Position numbers and translations under genes: made by a program
Part shown: positions 1 through 13,800 of the stretch, one piece after another
Numbering within the stretch: the stretch's first letter is position 1
Layout of the letters: each line of letters begins with the position of its first letter
Assembly (NCBI GenBank): GCA_035772735.1
Contig: JASDFA010000007.1
Coordinates: forward strand, 149,311,001-149,375,000
Length of the DNA: 64,000 nucleotides
Direction of reading: 5' to 3'
Source: Datura wrightii
Lineage: Eukaryota; Streptophyta; Magnoliopsida; Solanales; Solanaceae
The notes under the pieces: model-generated
What the model was told of the DNA's origin: nothing
Database searches by the model: none
Seen by the model: the letters and a program-made list of their open reading frames with translations, nothing else

Positions 1-59
1 AGCAACTTAATATTCTGATCAACCTTTTTTGACAAGTGGAACTATATATTCTAATGAAC

Positions 60-297
60 TTGTTATTGTTTTTCTCTTCGATAAGAGTGAGATCCCGGCC
101 AGTTTGCACACACTTCTATTCATTCCACGAGGTACCTACTAACTCCCACTAGCACAAGTACTAGGTATGAGGTAATCCTATCCACCAAGGCTTGTCCAGA
201 GGTAAGAATAGGGCTTTTGCCTCCACTGGGATTTGAACCTGATACCTCATGATTCTCACATCACTTCATTGACCACTAGGCCACACACCCAGGAGGG
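60..297 (-). mobile_element. tRNA-derived SINE, TS/SolS type, near full length
   Basis: On the minus strand, the Pol III A-box-like TGGCCTAGTGGTC (+ 271-283) is followed by the B-box GGTTCAAATCC (+ 229-239), then CAAGCCTTGGTGGA, GTGCTAGTGGGAG and GTGCAAACTGGCCGGGA. This order is that of the tobacco TS family. It lies in the POLD1 intron after exon 24, same strand as the gene. Confidence 0.8.
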
Positions 298-1875
298 TGC
301 ACTTTTCTCTTTCCTTCTGAGTACAATAAACTATCTAATAGTCAGGAAATCCACCACTCAGGACTTACAAGGGTTGTGGTCTGTTTATATAATTTCGGGA
401 ATTTTCCCTTCGTGAGCTATAAGGTTGTGGTCTACTTATATGGTCTTTAGAATCCTCCCCTCGTGAGCTAATTTTTGAGACTGAGCTAAGCCCAACAGTC
501 ATTTCTTCACAATTATATTAACCAGAAACAATTGTGAAACTGGGCTTACAAGTCTGACTCTAATACTACGTAAAAGAGTCTGAACACACAACCCAAGACC
601 GATGAAGGACAAGCATATGCTCTAACATAGTTCATAGGGTAATAAAAGCAAACAATGGAGCTATTAATCTTCCAACACATTTTTTAGCTAGTGTGGAAGA
701 GTAAGGAGAATAAGCCAAAGTTTTTTGATAACCAAGATATCCCGAAGGTCAGGGGCACACAGTTCAAAATTCAGTGGATAATGGGCCCTGGGGGCTAATC
801 CCGAAGTTTTTAAACCCAATAGTATGATTGTTCTGCACATCCATTGTGCTACTGTATCAGATTTTACAAGATAATATTACAATATTTTTATTTGATTTGT
901 CTCCTAAATTAGGATAATCTTTTTTTCAGAAAAAGTAACATTGTATAAACAGTAAGGAGCTCAGAACCAAAAAGCTATTGAGCTGTGAACTTTACAAACA
1001 AAAGTATAGATCCTGTTCTTACACAGAAACTTGCACATTGCCAATTAATTCGACCAGATCCCCAACTTCCCCCCACAAGTTCTGTTCACATAAAAAATTA
1101 GGATAACTTTATAGGCAGAGTTCATCAGAAAAGGTAAAAATATGCACACAACTTCTCAATCATGCACAGTTCAAGCAAGTTAGGTTTGCACGAATTGCAG
1201 AAAGTCACAAAAAGTTGAAAAACTAACTTTATATTGATCATAGAAGTCGAAAGGGTATAGAACTGCTGAGGCTAAATTTACCCGATTATATTGGAGGTTG
1301 ATGCTCACTAGGGGAGAAAGTAATTGCACTGAATCATAAGGTAGACTAAGGAGAACTGTAATAACTTCGAAACTCTTCGAAATGAACATCAGAACTGATA
1401 CTTCTTCATGCCTAAGTGACCAGTATAAGTCATATAAATAGGACTGGAGAATTTGGTTAAATAACTCATGCACAGCGTGAAAACTTTTACATACTAGACC
1501 AGTTGGCGGCTAGTATGCATGATTAACAGCAAATTTGAGGAGTACTGGAATCCTAGGCACATAAACCCGCGCAGAACTTCAGAAAAGTTGAGCTACTGAC
1601 AACAAGATAACTTCAATATAGTGATCACTGCTCTAGTCTTATCTAGAGTAATTGAGTATTAAAACCATCAAAATTTTGGACAACAGCAGCCTCGCCACCA
1701 GAAATAAGGAACAAATTCCATACATAATGGAAACATAATCTAGATGGGGAACTTAACAACTTATGTCGAACAAATTTCAAGCAGAAAATACTTGTGTGCA
1801 AGATGTCACGCATCGATCTTCAACACTCTTTAAGATATCCACTAACCTTATACAAATAAATTGAATATTACCAAC

Positions 1876-4800
1876 CTTGCGCATTCGCTCTGCAAGTTCA
1901 ACATGTGCTGCCTTTACTTCATAATCATCTCCAGTTTTCGTCAGACCCTATTAACCTTCAGAAGTTAGAAAATGCTAATCTCATAAACTAACAATTCTAA
2001 AATATCCAAACAAGTTGCAAGAAGCAAAGGCACCATGTTGCCTGATTTAAGAGTATTCTCACCTTAGTAATAACCAAAAGAGACAGATCCATGCGGTTCA
2101 GAAGAAGATCTGAGATGGTATTCTTAACATATTGAACAGCACCAGGAACATCTCTGTCTACTAGTATTTTATAAAGACACTCAGTTACAAGGTTCTTGAC
2201 TAAGAGACAGTTATCCCTCCGAACAGTTTCAATCCCTGGTGAAAAATGGTAAAACTGTAACAATTTATCCTAAGAAATGAATAATTTGAATGAAGTAAGA
2301 ATAATTAAATTTGTGGTAACACATTTGATTTGCTAAGTTTTCAAGGATAATAATATGAAAAAAAATTAAAGGTTGGCATTGAAGTTCCAAGAATGTGCAG
2401 AAGATGAAAAGGCTAAGCATCAACAGAGCTCACCTTTAGCATCCATTTTGTCATGTTTGTCTGGATTTGTCCATAGAAGGCCAGCATATCTCTTCTTGCT
2501 AATCAGCAGATATGGGTAATAGATCTTCTCAAATTCTAGTCTTATTGGCTGAAATAAATAGGCCACCACCAGTAGAAGGGGGAAACAAAAGAAGAAATTT
2601 TCGTAGAAGAGGAGATCAAAATTAACATCAGTACCCTGACGAGAACACATCTCAATAATTGAACATTTTAGGATTCTATTTATTAGCAAGGAATCTCACA
2701 AGTTAATAAGTTTTCTCACTAGAATACCATAAACCGTGATAAATTACAAAATTACATCATATAACCATGAAGGACCAAAACCACCTAATGTGCATCATCA
2801 AATAGCAAAAACCGATCAACTGATTAAAGAATATAAATACTTCATGGATAGCTGTAGTCGCGGCATGTAAGCAGTCTCAGACTTGTTTCAAGAGAAAATA
2901 ATAGACGAAGAACAAGAAATTGCACTGAAGTTATCTATCTGAAGAAGTGTTTAGATGCTACTGATTTTTTTTAAGAAGGTGTTTAGATACAATTAAATCT
3001 ACTGATCTAGAAAAGCACCAGGGGTTATCCACCCAAACTATACATGTAATGATATATCATTTGATTTATGGATGACATGTACTCAGCAAAAAAAGGAAAT
3101 CATGTTGAATCAATTTCTAGAAGAGGATTATCAGAAGGATTTATATAGAAGTAAAAGATACCAAAATACAAAAATAAAGGATAAGGAAAGATACCAAAAA
3201 TACGAAAACAAAAGAGAAGGTTAAGACGCACTTTGATAAATGTCCCACTAATGTAATCAGCAGCTTCTTTGCCCAATTTCATAGCCTCTTCCACTGCAGG
3301 CACACCAAACTGCACCATCACAGAATCTGTATCTCCATATATAACCTGACATCATGAAACAATCACAATTAGAAGAACAATTTTTTGACAAAGTTAATTA
3401 ATAATCTAGTGAAGTGAAGGGGCAATCCAGCCATACATGATGAACATCAAGCAGTCAACAAAGACTAGGATATTGTGTGTTCCGAAATTATGCCAAAAAA
3501 GAAAAAGAAATATTATTCTACAAGTCTGTATACTGGTATTATCTACTCATGTGAACTCTCTTCTATCTTCGCTCCATATCGTCCACACAAGCATCAAAGG
3601 AGCTAATTTCCTCACTATTCTTTGCCTCTTCCTTCTGAATTTCCACCTAGCGGCAGATAATTATAGTTTTTGACATCCATTCAACTCCAAACATGTTCCA
3701 CATCATACACAATAATCTGTACGCAATCAGGCAATGAAGTATCAAATTTTGAAATTTTTTTCCCACTTGCATATGAAGCGCCACCTGATGTATATTGTAC
3801 TTGTAAGATTCTCCATGTCTTCCATGCTGCTGGCCATGTGAAAACAACATCTACCAGGTGCTCCCAAACACATATAGATGTGTGAGGAAATCTCTTCTCT
3901 ACCCTGGTTAGCAATTAGTTATAAAATGACTCAGTGTGTATATGCCACCCTTCTCATATCTCCATTTCTAATTATCTCAGACCATAGCAACATTAATTGC
4001 TCATAGAGTATAGAAGCTAGCTATTAAGTTCTAATATCTCCTGGGTTTTGCTGTTTCTCCTAAATCTTAGGTCTCATAGTATCCCTCCTCCATGCACCTT
4101 ACAAAAATGGCTATCTAATACCTGGAGATATTAATTGGCTGAAAAAGCATCACATAGGGGGCACGTAAGATTTTCTACTTGCACCATTTTGTTTCCAAAA
4201 AGAGATATCTCCTGGGTTTTGCATGTTTCTCCTAATCTTCAGGCCTCATAGTATTACTCCTCCACGCTGAGTATGTTGTTGTGTATAGTATTCCTCCTCC
4301 ATTCTCGTTACAGATATCGCTATCTGGTAGCTAGAGATTAATTAGCTGGAAAAGTATCACATAAGGAGGCATCACCGTCTGTTTCCAAGAAGTTGATTCT
4401 CCTATAGTTGCAATTTTTAAATATGATGTTCCTCTAAAAATACTTCCCTTCTTTCATTATGCCTTTCCAAAAGAGCAACTCCATACAAAAAAATGGGATC
4501 TCATAGGCCCTCCCACCATTCCTTCCCTCCCCTTTTGTAGCTTTATCCTTGTCAACAATAACATTTCTCTAAAACGCATGTCCATAATTTCAGTTCTCCA
4601 AATACAGTCCCTAGTAAAGCTCTATTAGACACCCTCAAGTTTTTCATACCTTAATCAGATTGAAACTTTTTCACCTCCCAAATTGCTTGCATAAAAAGTT
4701 TCTTTGTGATTTCTCCAACATTTCTCCCATTAACACCCATATAAGCCTTTTTATGTTTTGAGTAAGGTAACTTGGTATTCATCAGCACCAAGGTGTTACT

Positions 4801-7800
4801 GTAAGTTAAGAGCAATTACAAGTTAAAGGGAACCTTGTACCTTACAAGGAGTCAAAACAATCGACAAGAGATTCTGCATCTACAACATAGTTCTATTTAC
4901 ACCACAACTGAAAAGACAAAATACAATTCAGCTTGATTCTGTCTCTTCCCCCCTAATAAAAATCTCTTCTCACTTTTTAGCTCTTTTTCACCCTTAAACA
5001 GGTTTTCATATTGCATAGTCCTTGTAAGTCACACCCAAAGGTGGTCCAGTTAGGTCAGTTTTTTTTTATTTAAAAAATTCCCAGTTAGATCAGTTTTCCC
5101 TACTTGATAATAAATTAAGGAAATGTTATTAAAGCTAGTACGAAGAACGTACTATAAAAGAACAGAAAAAAGTTCTATAATTGCAGCCTTTTCATCAAGG
5201 AGTCCACAAAGTCTAGAGGCTGAGCCAAATCTTCTAATATATTATTTTCTAAATTGTTCGAAATCTTCTAGCATATCCCACTCACACCAAACATAAAGAT
5301 TATTCATGAATCTATATTTTGCAAAGGACAAATGCTCTTTTCTCTCCTCAAAACATATCCTATTCCTCTCTGGACAAATAGATCATATTATGCAGTGGAA
5401 CTGTCTTCCACATCTGCTTCTGCCTGCAATCAGTAATCTATCCATGCAGGCATTGTAATAAACTCATCATATCTTTTCGAATCACCCAATGCAATCCAGA
5501 AACTCCCAGGATTGGTCACGGTTAAGTTGTTAAGATCCCGGCCTTATAAAAAAGAACCTCTATCAACCGTCTGCTGTTATCCACCTCACTCATTGAAGTG
5601 ATTTTGCACTTTAGGTTTCTTTGAACTCAACAATATCTAAAACCTGTAGTAGCATACTCCATGCGCGATGGAGCTAACTAACTCAGCTCCAAAGCTAGCT
5701 CATCATGTGAGAATTTCCCAAGACCACATAAGGAGACAACAACTGATACCTGAACCAACCTATGACACTGACAGTTCCCATAAGATATTGATTGGAATTC
5801 TCGAACATGTATGATTTGGAATGTAAGGAGTAACTTCAGATAAAGTACCTCAGCATTGTGTTCATAGCCCCCAAGTATTGTAAACTTGTCTTCCACAAGC
5901 TTTTTTGTGTGCTCAATCATCTGTCGACCTAGCAAGAACAAGCACGGTCAGAAAACAAGTAGTTGAATTAGCTTTCTATACAACAAAGTTTTAATTGTTC
6001 AGTGTCATGTAACAAAATTGCTAATAATAATTGCATTACCATAGCTAGTAACACTTGAAGATATTTCTAAACATGGTAATTGACCAACAGTAGCTCCAGT
6101 AAATCCATATACTGAATTTGCACTGATCTGAAAACCAGAAGACATCAGTAGCTTAATTGACCTAACTAAATTCTTTATAGTCCTAATGCCATTATAGTCC
6201 CTATAACACAGAACCAAATTCATATATCTGCCAAGAAAAACTGAAAGAACACAGTCACAAAATTGGATATTCACTAACAATACAAGAATTACCTTCAAAG
6301 CTAGCTGACGGCCATCTAAGACGGCTTTGACTCGAGGATCTGTTGCTTCCTGAAACCCAAAATATACTGTTATAATTCAAATTTCAGAGGATAACTCAAA
6401 TATTTATCTACTTGCCATCTGTTAGATATGCTTTTAGGTGAGTAAACTAATAATCGAGTAAAAATATCAGGCTTTTGATAAGATGTTTACTTCAAGATAC
6501 TGTATTCTTTTGATGCATCAGAAAAGTAAGAAACAAAATGCAATTGACAGATGCCAGATATGGAGCCATGGCGGTGGCAAATTGAGAACTCACATTGATC
6601 GAATGACAATTTAAAGAACCGAAGTTTAGACAGATTGGTAAAATGGAACATGAGGGGAACATGTTGGTTTAATAATTTAAAACATATGCACATCTATCAA
6701 AATGCAAGGCATAAGGATAAAAAAATCTACATAGCATGAAATTACAGTGTCCATCAAAAGCTCTTTGCAAGTAGTTATGGATCTTACAACCTTGGCATAA
6801 CATATCAGGTTTCAAGAGGGCCAAGAATCAACTTCTGTAGAAAAGAGTTCACATTTATCATTTTAGCTGTAAGAAAATAAGAAAAAAAGCTAGGATGTGA
6901 ATATGTGAAAAAATATACACCAAGTGCTTGGTTGCAGTAGTGTAATACTGACAAATGAAAACAGTAAGAATTCCTTTTATCACTTCCTAAAAAAGGAAAA
7001 TTTTAGAGCCACTAAATCTAGTGAAAGGAGGGCATTATTGAGGGTACCTTCTTCTATACATAAACAAAAGGAAATCTCAAGTAAAAAGTTAAAAGTCCAA
7101 CTTCACAATCAACAATCAAGTATCCTGATTTAACAAGAACCCAGATTTTGGATTCTCTATGCTTATTTATCTCTCTTATTTCTTGTCCCTCTCCCATAGA
7201 AGTAAAAAATTTGAGATACATGCATATGCCGACTGCATATTATATTAGATGTGAAGGATTGATATCCTTAATTATCCCCAAAGCTAGTTGGATCAAAAAC
7301 CGCTCCCAATAAATCCAGAATGAAAATTCTTTCAAACATTAGATGGAAGCAAATTACAAAGATTGAACACCAGAATAATAAAGCAAATATACTTATCAGG
7401 ATCGCAGAAATAACATAAGTCATAAAAATTTAGTGAACACCTTTAAATCTGCTTTTGCTCTTTTACGAGCAGCCAATAGCTCTTCAAGAATTTCCGGAAG
7501 TATTCCCTGACGAAAAACAATTAAATTTTCATAATCAAAACAAGAATTTATATACGGGAATTAAACAAACAGTTATATTTACCTTCTGTAAATTTGACTT
7601 AACAAATGTTTCACCAGAAGGGGTCTTGTTGACACACTCTGGAGGGAGGTTCAGTTTGCGAACCTCTTCAGGAGTTACCTAGACATGAGGGAAGAAACCA
7701 AAACTTAGAACTGGAAGCATTGACGTGAAGATTTTAACGCTCAGCACTTAATACTAAGGTTTCAACGACATCAATTAAACATTCACAGTAAAAAAGAATC

Positions 7801-10800
7801 ATGGTAAAGACTCAAACAAGAACACTTACCAGTGTGCAGTAACATAAATTATATGCCATCATGATTGATGGATATAGAGATGCAAAATCCAATGTTGCAA
7901 TTGGCTTCTCATAGAAACCAACTCGGGCATCCAAAACCTGTGTCCAGATATTTTGACAGGAAAAATACACAAGAGTCAAGACATACAGTTAGTACCTTTA
8001 ACCTAAGAAATCAACATCAAAGGAGATAAAAGCTATGTGATATTAAGATTTGATATCCTCCAACATCCATGTTATTTTTTTATAACCGCGGTGTCCGGGT
8101 CCAGCTTGTGCACACCTCAACTAATCCTCCAAGCATATGTTTAACAATAGCAATATACCAAATATAAAGCTTAGCACGGCAGGAGCTTTGTGCGTGCTAA
8201 CTTTTCTTTACAAGGTAAAATATCCAGCTATATGATGGATAAAACACTTATGTTCTTACAGTTGCGCCCTCAAACGTTCCTTGTTCAGATCCAGCCTGTT
8301 TTGCGTTTGGTATGACAAGATTCCTTTGCTTTGCCTTCCTTAAAAGTTGAGAAAGCACCTGAAGATGAGATTTGAATAATTAAGATTAAGACCATCGTTA
8401 AGTGCAAACAAATGAGGCCTACTTAATTTTCCACTAGAGGAAAATGAAGCAAGTTAAGTACTAACCTTAATGCTTTGCCCTCTTGAGAGAAGAAAAGATA
8501 TAGGTACACCAGTGACTCGAGCCATCTCCACATAGTTATAGATGAACATTAATTTATCCAAAAGCCGTTGTGGGAGATAAGCATCCTGTAATGGAACTAA
8601 AGCATTCAGTTTTCTTGCTAAGTGAGACTGGATATTCACATCAGCAAATTACATTTCTATCCGAACTCATCTAGAATTCCAATCACTACATTTTATTAGT
8701 CATTGCCCAAAACTACCCATTGCTCATTATCTACATGAAACAATCATTACATCCAACTATTTGGAAAAGGATGAAGAGGTGTATCAATGTTTGACATAAG
8801 CCAAATCAACAATAGTTTTATCTTTATTGACCACTAGGTCACACCCTTGAATGTTGTATAAGCATCTTCTTGATGAAAACAATAAAATAATATTTGGTTT
8901 GTTTACATGCAAATATCTTTCGAGTGGAGCATTCTACATGAAAGGGGTGTTACTATAAGCATTAAGAAATTAAAATTAAATATTCTTGGAGCAGAATTTT
9001 GCACGTATATATCACCTATCTAAAAAAAAATTGTATTCATGTCTAAATCCATAAAAAATCTTAAAGAACTAAATGTTCTATGAAATAAGCAATACTCAGC
9101 ACACAATTAAATTCAATTCAAAAATATCCTTCAACCGGTGTGGAATTATACACCTTTAGACAATATACAGCAAGCCGCCTCCTAGTTTCTGAGTTCCCGT
9201 TTTGAAGATCTGATATAATTGAATGATGGACATCCTCTTTCTGCAGGCGTAGCAGTAGTATTAGAAAAAAATTACTATTATGGGCATAAAGAACATAAAG
9301 GAAAACAAAGGTATAAAAGACCCTCCATCACAATTTTCAGATTGCACCGAATCCAATGATATATTAATAAGAAAGGTCAACAATATGATTAAATGTCTTC
9401 CTTTCTGCCACACCAGATAGATCTGAAATTAAACTGAACAAAAAAATTACAGACTAAAAATAATAGTGCACCAGTGCAGAGAACTTATTAGAAGAATGCA
9501 CTGGAGCTAGAAAAAGAGAGCAAACGATGGGCCATAAATGAAAATGCAGACTTCTTAGATGCTACGTTGCTTTTCATGGCCACTCTAAACAACAATTTGA
9601 TTGAATAGGATCTCCTCATTGAATTTTTAATTCCTGGCGCCCCTTTTTATTCCTACAAGAGATCTTCCATTTGTTTCTCTCCACCAACACAAGACACCAA
9701 GAGGGGCAAGTTCCCCAACTCCTCCTTGCTCACGTCCAATCTTCTCTCTCTCCAACTGGCCATGCTTCCATTGCATCTAGGCAGCACTGAATAGACACCA
9801 ATGCGAATATGAACTTAAAATCTATTAAATGTAAGATGTTTTGTTCAATGGTACTTAAGGTTGGAATGTTATTGCTGGGAGCCAGACCATATTGAAGTTA
9901 CCCTTTTTCCCCATAAATATGTGCTGTGGTGACTGGAAAAGGATCAGATTTTAGTAAATGCACTTGCAGGGGGGAAAAAATCATAACTTTTGACACATGT
10001 TTCTTGCACAAAATTGAGTGTTTCCTCTCTTCTTTGCAATCACAGATTTTTTTCTTTTCTATGCAGATCAAACACAGCTGCAGCCATTAATTTCACCATT
10101 AACATGCCAAAATAAAAACAGAAAGGTAACAAGTACACATGTAATCCTTCAAGCTAACCAACTCTGTGCACAAGAAATTATATAGCATTATCAAGAGTCC
10201 TACTAATGTTATACTTAAATATACATGAGCAATGTCCCTAATGGAATCACTCAAGCTCGGTCATCAACATAAGTAGAGAGGTGGTATGAACGGAATCCCT
10301 CCAACTTTAATCAGGAGGTCACAAGTTCGAGCACTAGAAACGAAGAAACTCTTGCTAGGGAGTGCTTCCCCTATAGTAGGTCGTGTGCACGACTCCGATT
10401 AATTGGACTAGTGAGTTTAAGATACCGGATGCACAAAGCAAAGATAAAGAGCATTAAAGTGTTTGAACATAAACAAGAGCGCATATAGGGTCATCACAGA
10501 AGGTACATGGTTGTGGGCAGATGTAGGGTATGTGACAAGAAACTATAGATAGAAGAGCAAAATCTAACCTGTTCATTAAGAAAATGTGCTGAGACAGAAT
10601 TGAGTGAGTAAGAACTTAGCTTATAATCCCTCTGCACAGCCTGGGTAACAAGAGCATAACAGATTTATTGACATTCAACTGTTTTCCTGAGCAAAGTTCT
10701 TTCTATAGCAATTAGAACAGGTTATCGATACAGCCATAATTAACAAAACCTGAAATACATCAAATTGAACTCTCCCTTCTATTGTTATTTCTTTACTTTC

Positions 10801-13800
10801 CCTTGTCCCATGCTGTCTGCACACAAAACGCATATATCAGTCCACAGCTTCTCAAGTTTTTTTTATAACGTCAGCTTCACAAAACGCAAAACTCAATTGC
10901 ATGTATTTGTCATCCTTAGGGATATTTTTTGTTTTTAAATTTTGATGATCACAAATAGGGGTCACAAAATTAGTGCATGAAAACATGACCGCCTGTTTAA
11001 CTCAGCCATTTCACCCATCAAAAAATTGGCTGATATGTAGCCCAAATTGACCCATGAGAAATTTTGTCAAAATATTTTCAAAAGCACATTTTTTATTGAT
11101 ATGTATATATAGCTTTAATAAAGAAAATATAGTTTTATTTGGTACTAAAAGATTATAAAAGAACGGTCAAAGAAACTAAGTAGAAGTTTGGGCATGCGAT
11201 TTCATGTCGTGATTTGAAATTATGAGATGAAATCAGCGTTTGGACAAGCGATTTCATCTCATAATTTGAAATCATGAGATGAAATCTCAAATTCTCCAAA
11301 AAGCTTGATTTAGGATTTCAAATCATGAGATGGAATTTTTCAAATACAAAATTTAACCCACAAGTTTAGCTTTTGTATAATCATAATGTTTCCTTATGAT
11401 TTTTTTTTACATATGCCAACTATATTTACCAACCATTTATTTAATAAATGTAAACAACCTTTGTCAACTATTATATTGACATAATAGTTTGACAACCATT
11501 TATTATATGGGAGGATTATATTAAAGAGTAGTACACTACAACTCATGCTTAATTTTACTTTTTATTGAACTAAAATTCGATTCTTTGTTGTATTTTTTTA
11601 AGAATGGCTTTGTGATAGTATATTATATTTTATTATGAACTTTTACTTATTTCATAAGATTGTATAAGAATTTGGCAATTTGAATAGTTTTTACAACTTA
11701 TGGGTCCTTATGTTCATGAAAAAAAAATACAATTTAAAAATCTCAAATTGCATATCCAAACAAAACTTCAAACTTCTATCCTGATTTCATCTCGCATGGC
11801 CAAACGGGCCCTAAAACTTAGTAAGAATTGGGTGGATTGCGTTATAACCCGCTTTTAGCTCATTTCAGCCCAAATAGCTTTTTGGCGGGTTATTTTAATA
11901 AATCAACCCATTTGACCCATCCAAATTCAACCAACCCGCCCATTTGACACCCCTAATCACAATCAATTAAATGATGAATAAGAATAATTGGTTTCAGTAT
12001 AGCCTTGGGGAAATTTTCTTTTATGATCACAAGCAACTAGTTGAAAACTGATATTTGAGTTTCAGTGGGTGAATTTTTGGGAAATGTTTGAATCAAGAAG
12101 TGCTACAAGTCCACCTTTGGAGATGAAACATTGCTCTAGGAGGCAAAATATGGGACATACAATTTCTCCAAACAAAACAACTTCTCCCATTCTTATCTTC
12201 AAGTGGTTGAACCCAATTAATACACCAAATATTATATGCGTCTATTGCAGTACATGAAGACGCTTACTAACATATTACAAGGAGAACTATTAGAAAGGTT
12301 CTAATAAGCAGCAGCTAATTGGGACATGTTTTAGGTTAGTATACAATGCCATATTTCAGAAACCACAGACAGTGATGGAATATAAATGCAAACTGAACAG
12401 ACCAGTGGTTAGATACAAATATAGTCAACAGATACCAAGAGAAAAAGAATGTCATTTTGTACTATAATATTTTAATCTATAGATAAAGTAGAAACCTAAA
12501 AGTACTTCTAAACAAACAGAAGATAACAAACAAAAAGATATAATAGGACCTTGAAGAAAAGGTTGCATCTTTTACACGAACCCTGCTGTTTCTGATGCGT
12601 CCAAGCACAGGAAATTCTGCCATCCCTAAGACTTCAGCTCTCTGATATGAAGATAAAATGCCTTAAGTAGTTCAACAACACACATGGAAAAACAAACTTG
12701 ACCTAGCCTTCCCCAATCTCTTTTGGATGGGAAGAAACAATTTTTTCCACTTCAGTTCCACCACCAGCTTCATAGCTAAACAGCAAGTTATCATGTAGTG
12801 CTTTCCTTTACTTCTGCCTATGGACTTTTTGTACTCCTCATCTCTTACTCCAATTAATAATTAAGAAATAACACTTTTGGCTACTACATTAACTAACCGC
12901 TGTTAAGCTGGCCCAGCCCATCTAATTCACTTTAGCTCTCATTTCATTGTTTTGGAGCCATAATTTAAACATGGAACTACATAAGAAGCTCGCTACCCGG
13001 AACACAATACCTTTTACCAATCAAAAAACAGAAAAAAGAAGCTCATTACCCGGATGAGATATGGCAAATCAAAGTTGCAGATGTTATATCCAATTATTAT
13101 ATCAGGATCCACTTCCCGGATAAAGTCCTGAAAGTAAAATGGTTATTGGTATCACTAATAGTATAGACAGCTTTTTTTATTAAAAACTTGCTTTCAGGAA
13201 GGTATTCTGGAATAGCTTTAGGCAATTGCGCAAAGTATGAGACTGAAATGGCATATCCAAACACCCTATGTTCATATTAACTATGAGAAAGTCCCACCAC
13301 TTCCTCAGCACCAATCAACCAAGACTCATATTAATTTACATTTTTGTTTTTAACTTCCTTTTCCATAATTTTTAACTTCTCATTTGTCCAAACTATATCT
13401 GTTAAGCCTTCTTCCACTCTTCTGCGTGTGCACATTACAATCTGGAGCAGAAAACAACACGGATAATGCGAAACTAAAATTGTGAAGTAACAGAGTGTCT
13501 CACGCTAAAAGAGACCATTTATAAAGATAACTGCCATCACATGAATCCAAATTGAAAGAACCAAAAGCCGCATACAGAAACTCTGCTCGCCTATCCTACA
13601 ACCCCCCATACCCACCACCACCACACAAAAAGGAAGAGAAAAGGCAGGAAATTGTATCCAATTAAAATACAAATTGCATGCAGAAATATTACCCTCCAAG
13701 CCCGCAATACTTCTTTTTCTGTGTCAAAGGACATAACATCAACCCCAACTATAGGTGAGCATGACTTAAGGGTCATCACATTCTGAATTAATGGCTGATC

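Larger units (their letters stand above)
1876..8358 (-). other. POLD1: POLD1 exon map, exons 14-24
   Basis: Coding exons, low..high: E14 8260..8358; E15 7830..7937 (motif A); E16 7583..7678; E17 7441..7506; E18 6293..6349; E19 6040..6127 (motif B); E20 5849..5928; E21 3232..3345 (motif C); E22 2434..2548; E23 2063..2235; E24 1876..1947. Intron 20 (3346..5848) is long and contains LINE debris. After E24 a GTTGGT donor opens an intron with no further coding exon down to base 1. The next expected segment of the family, starting RDAATAPNVG, was not found, so this intron is over 1.87 kb. Confidence 0.9.

Noticed and set aside
271..283. A/B-box motifs that could suggest tRNA genes (also at other SINE copies)
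   Set aside because: There is no anticodon arm or cloverleaf of proper length; the motifs belong to tRNA-derived SINEs.
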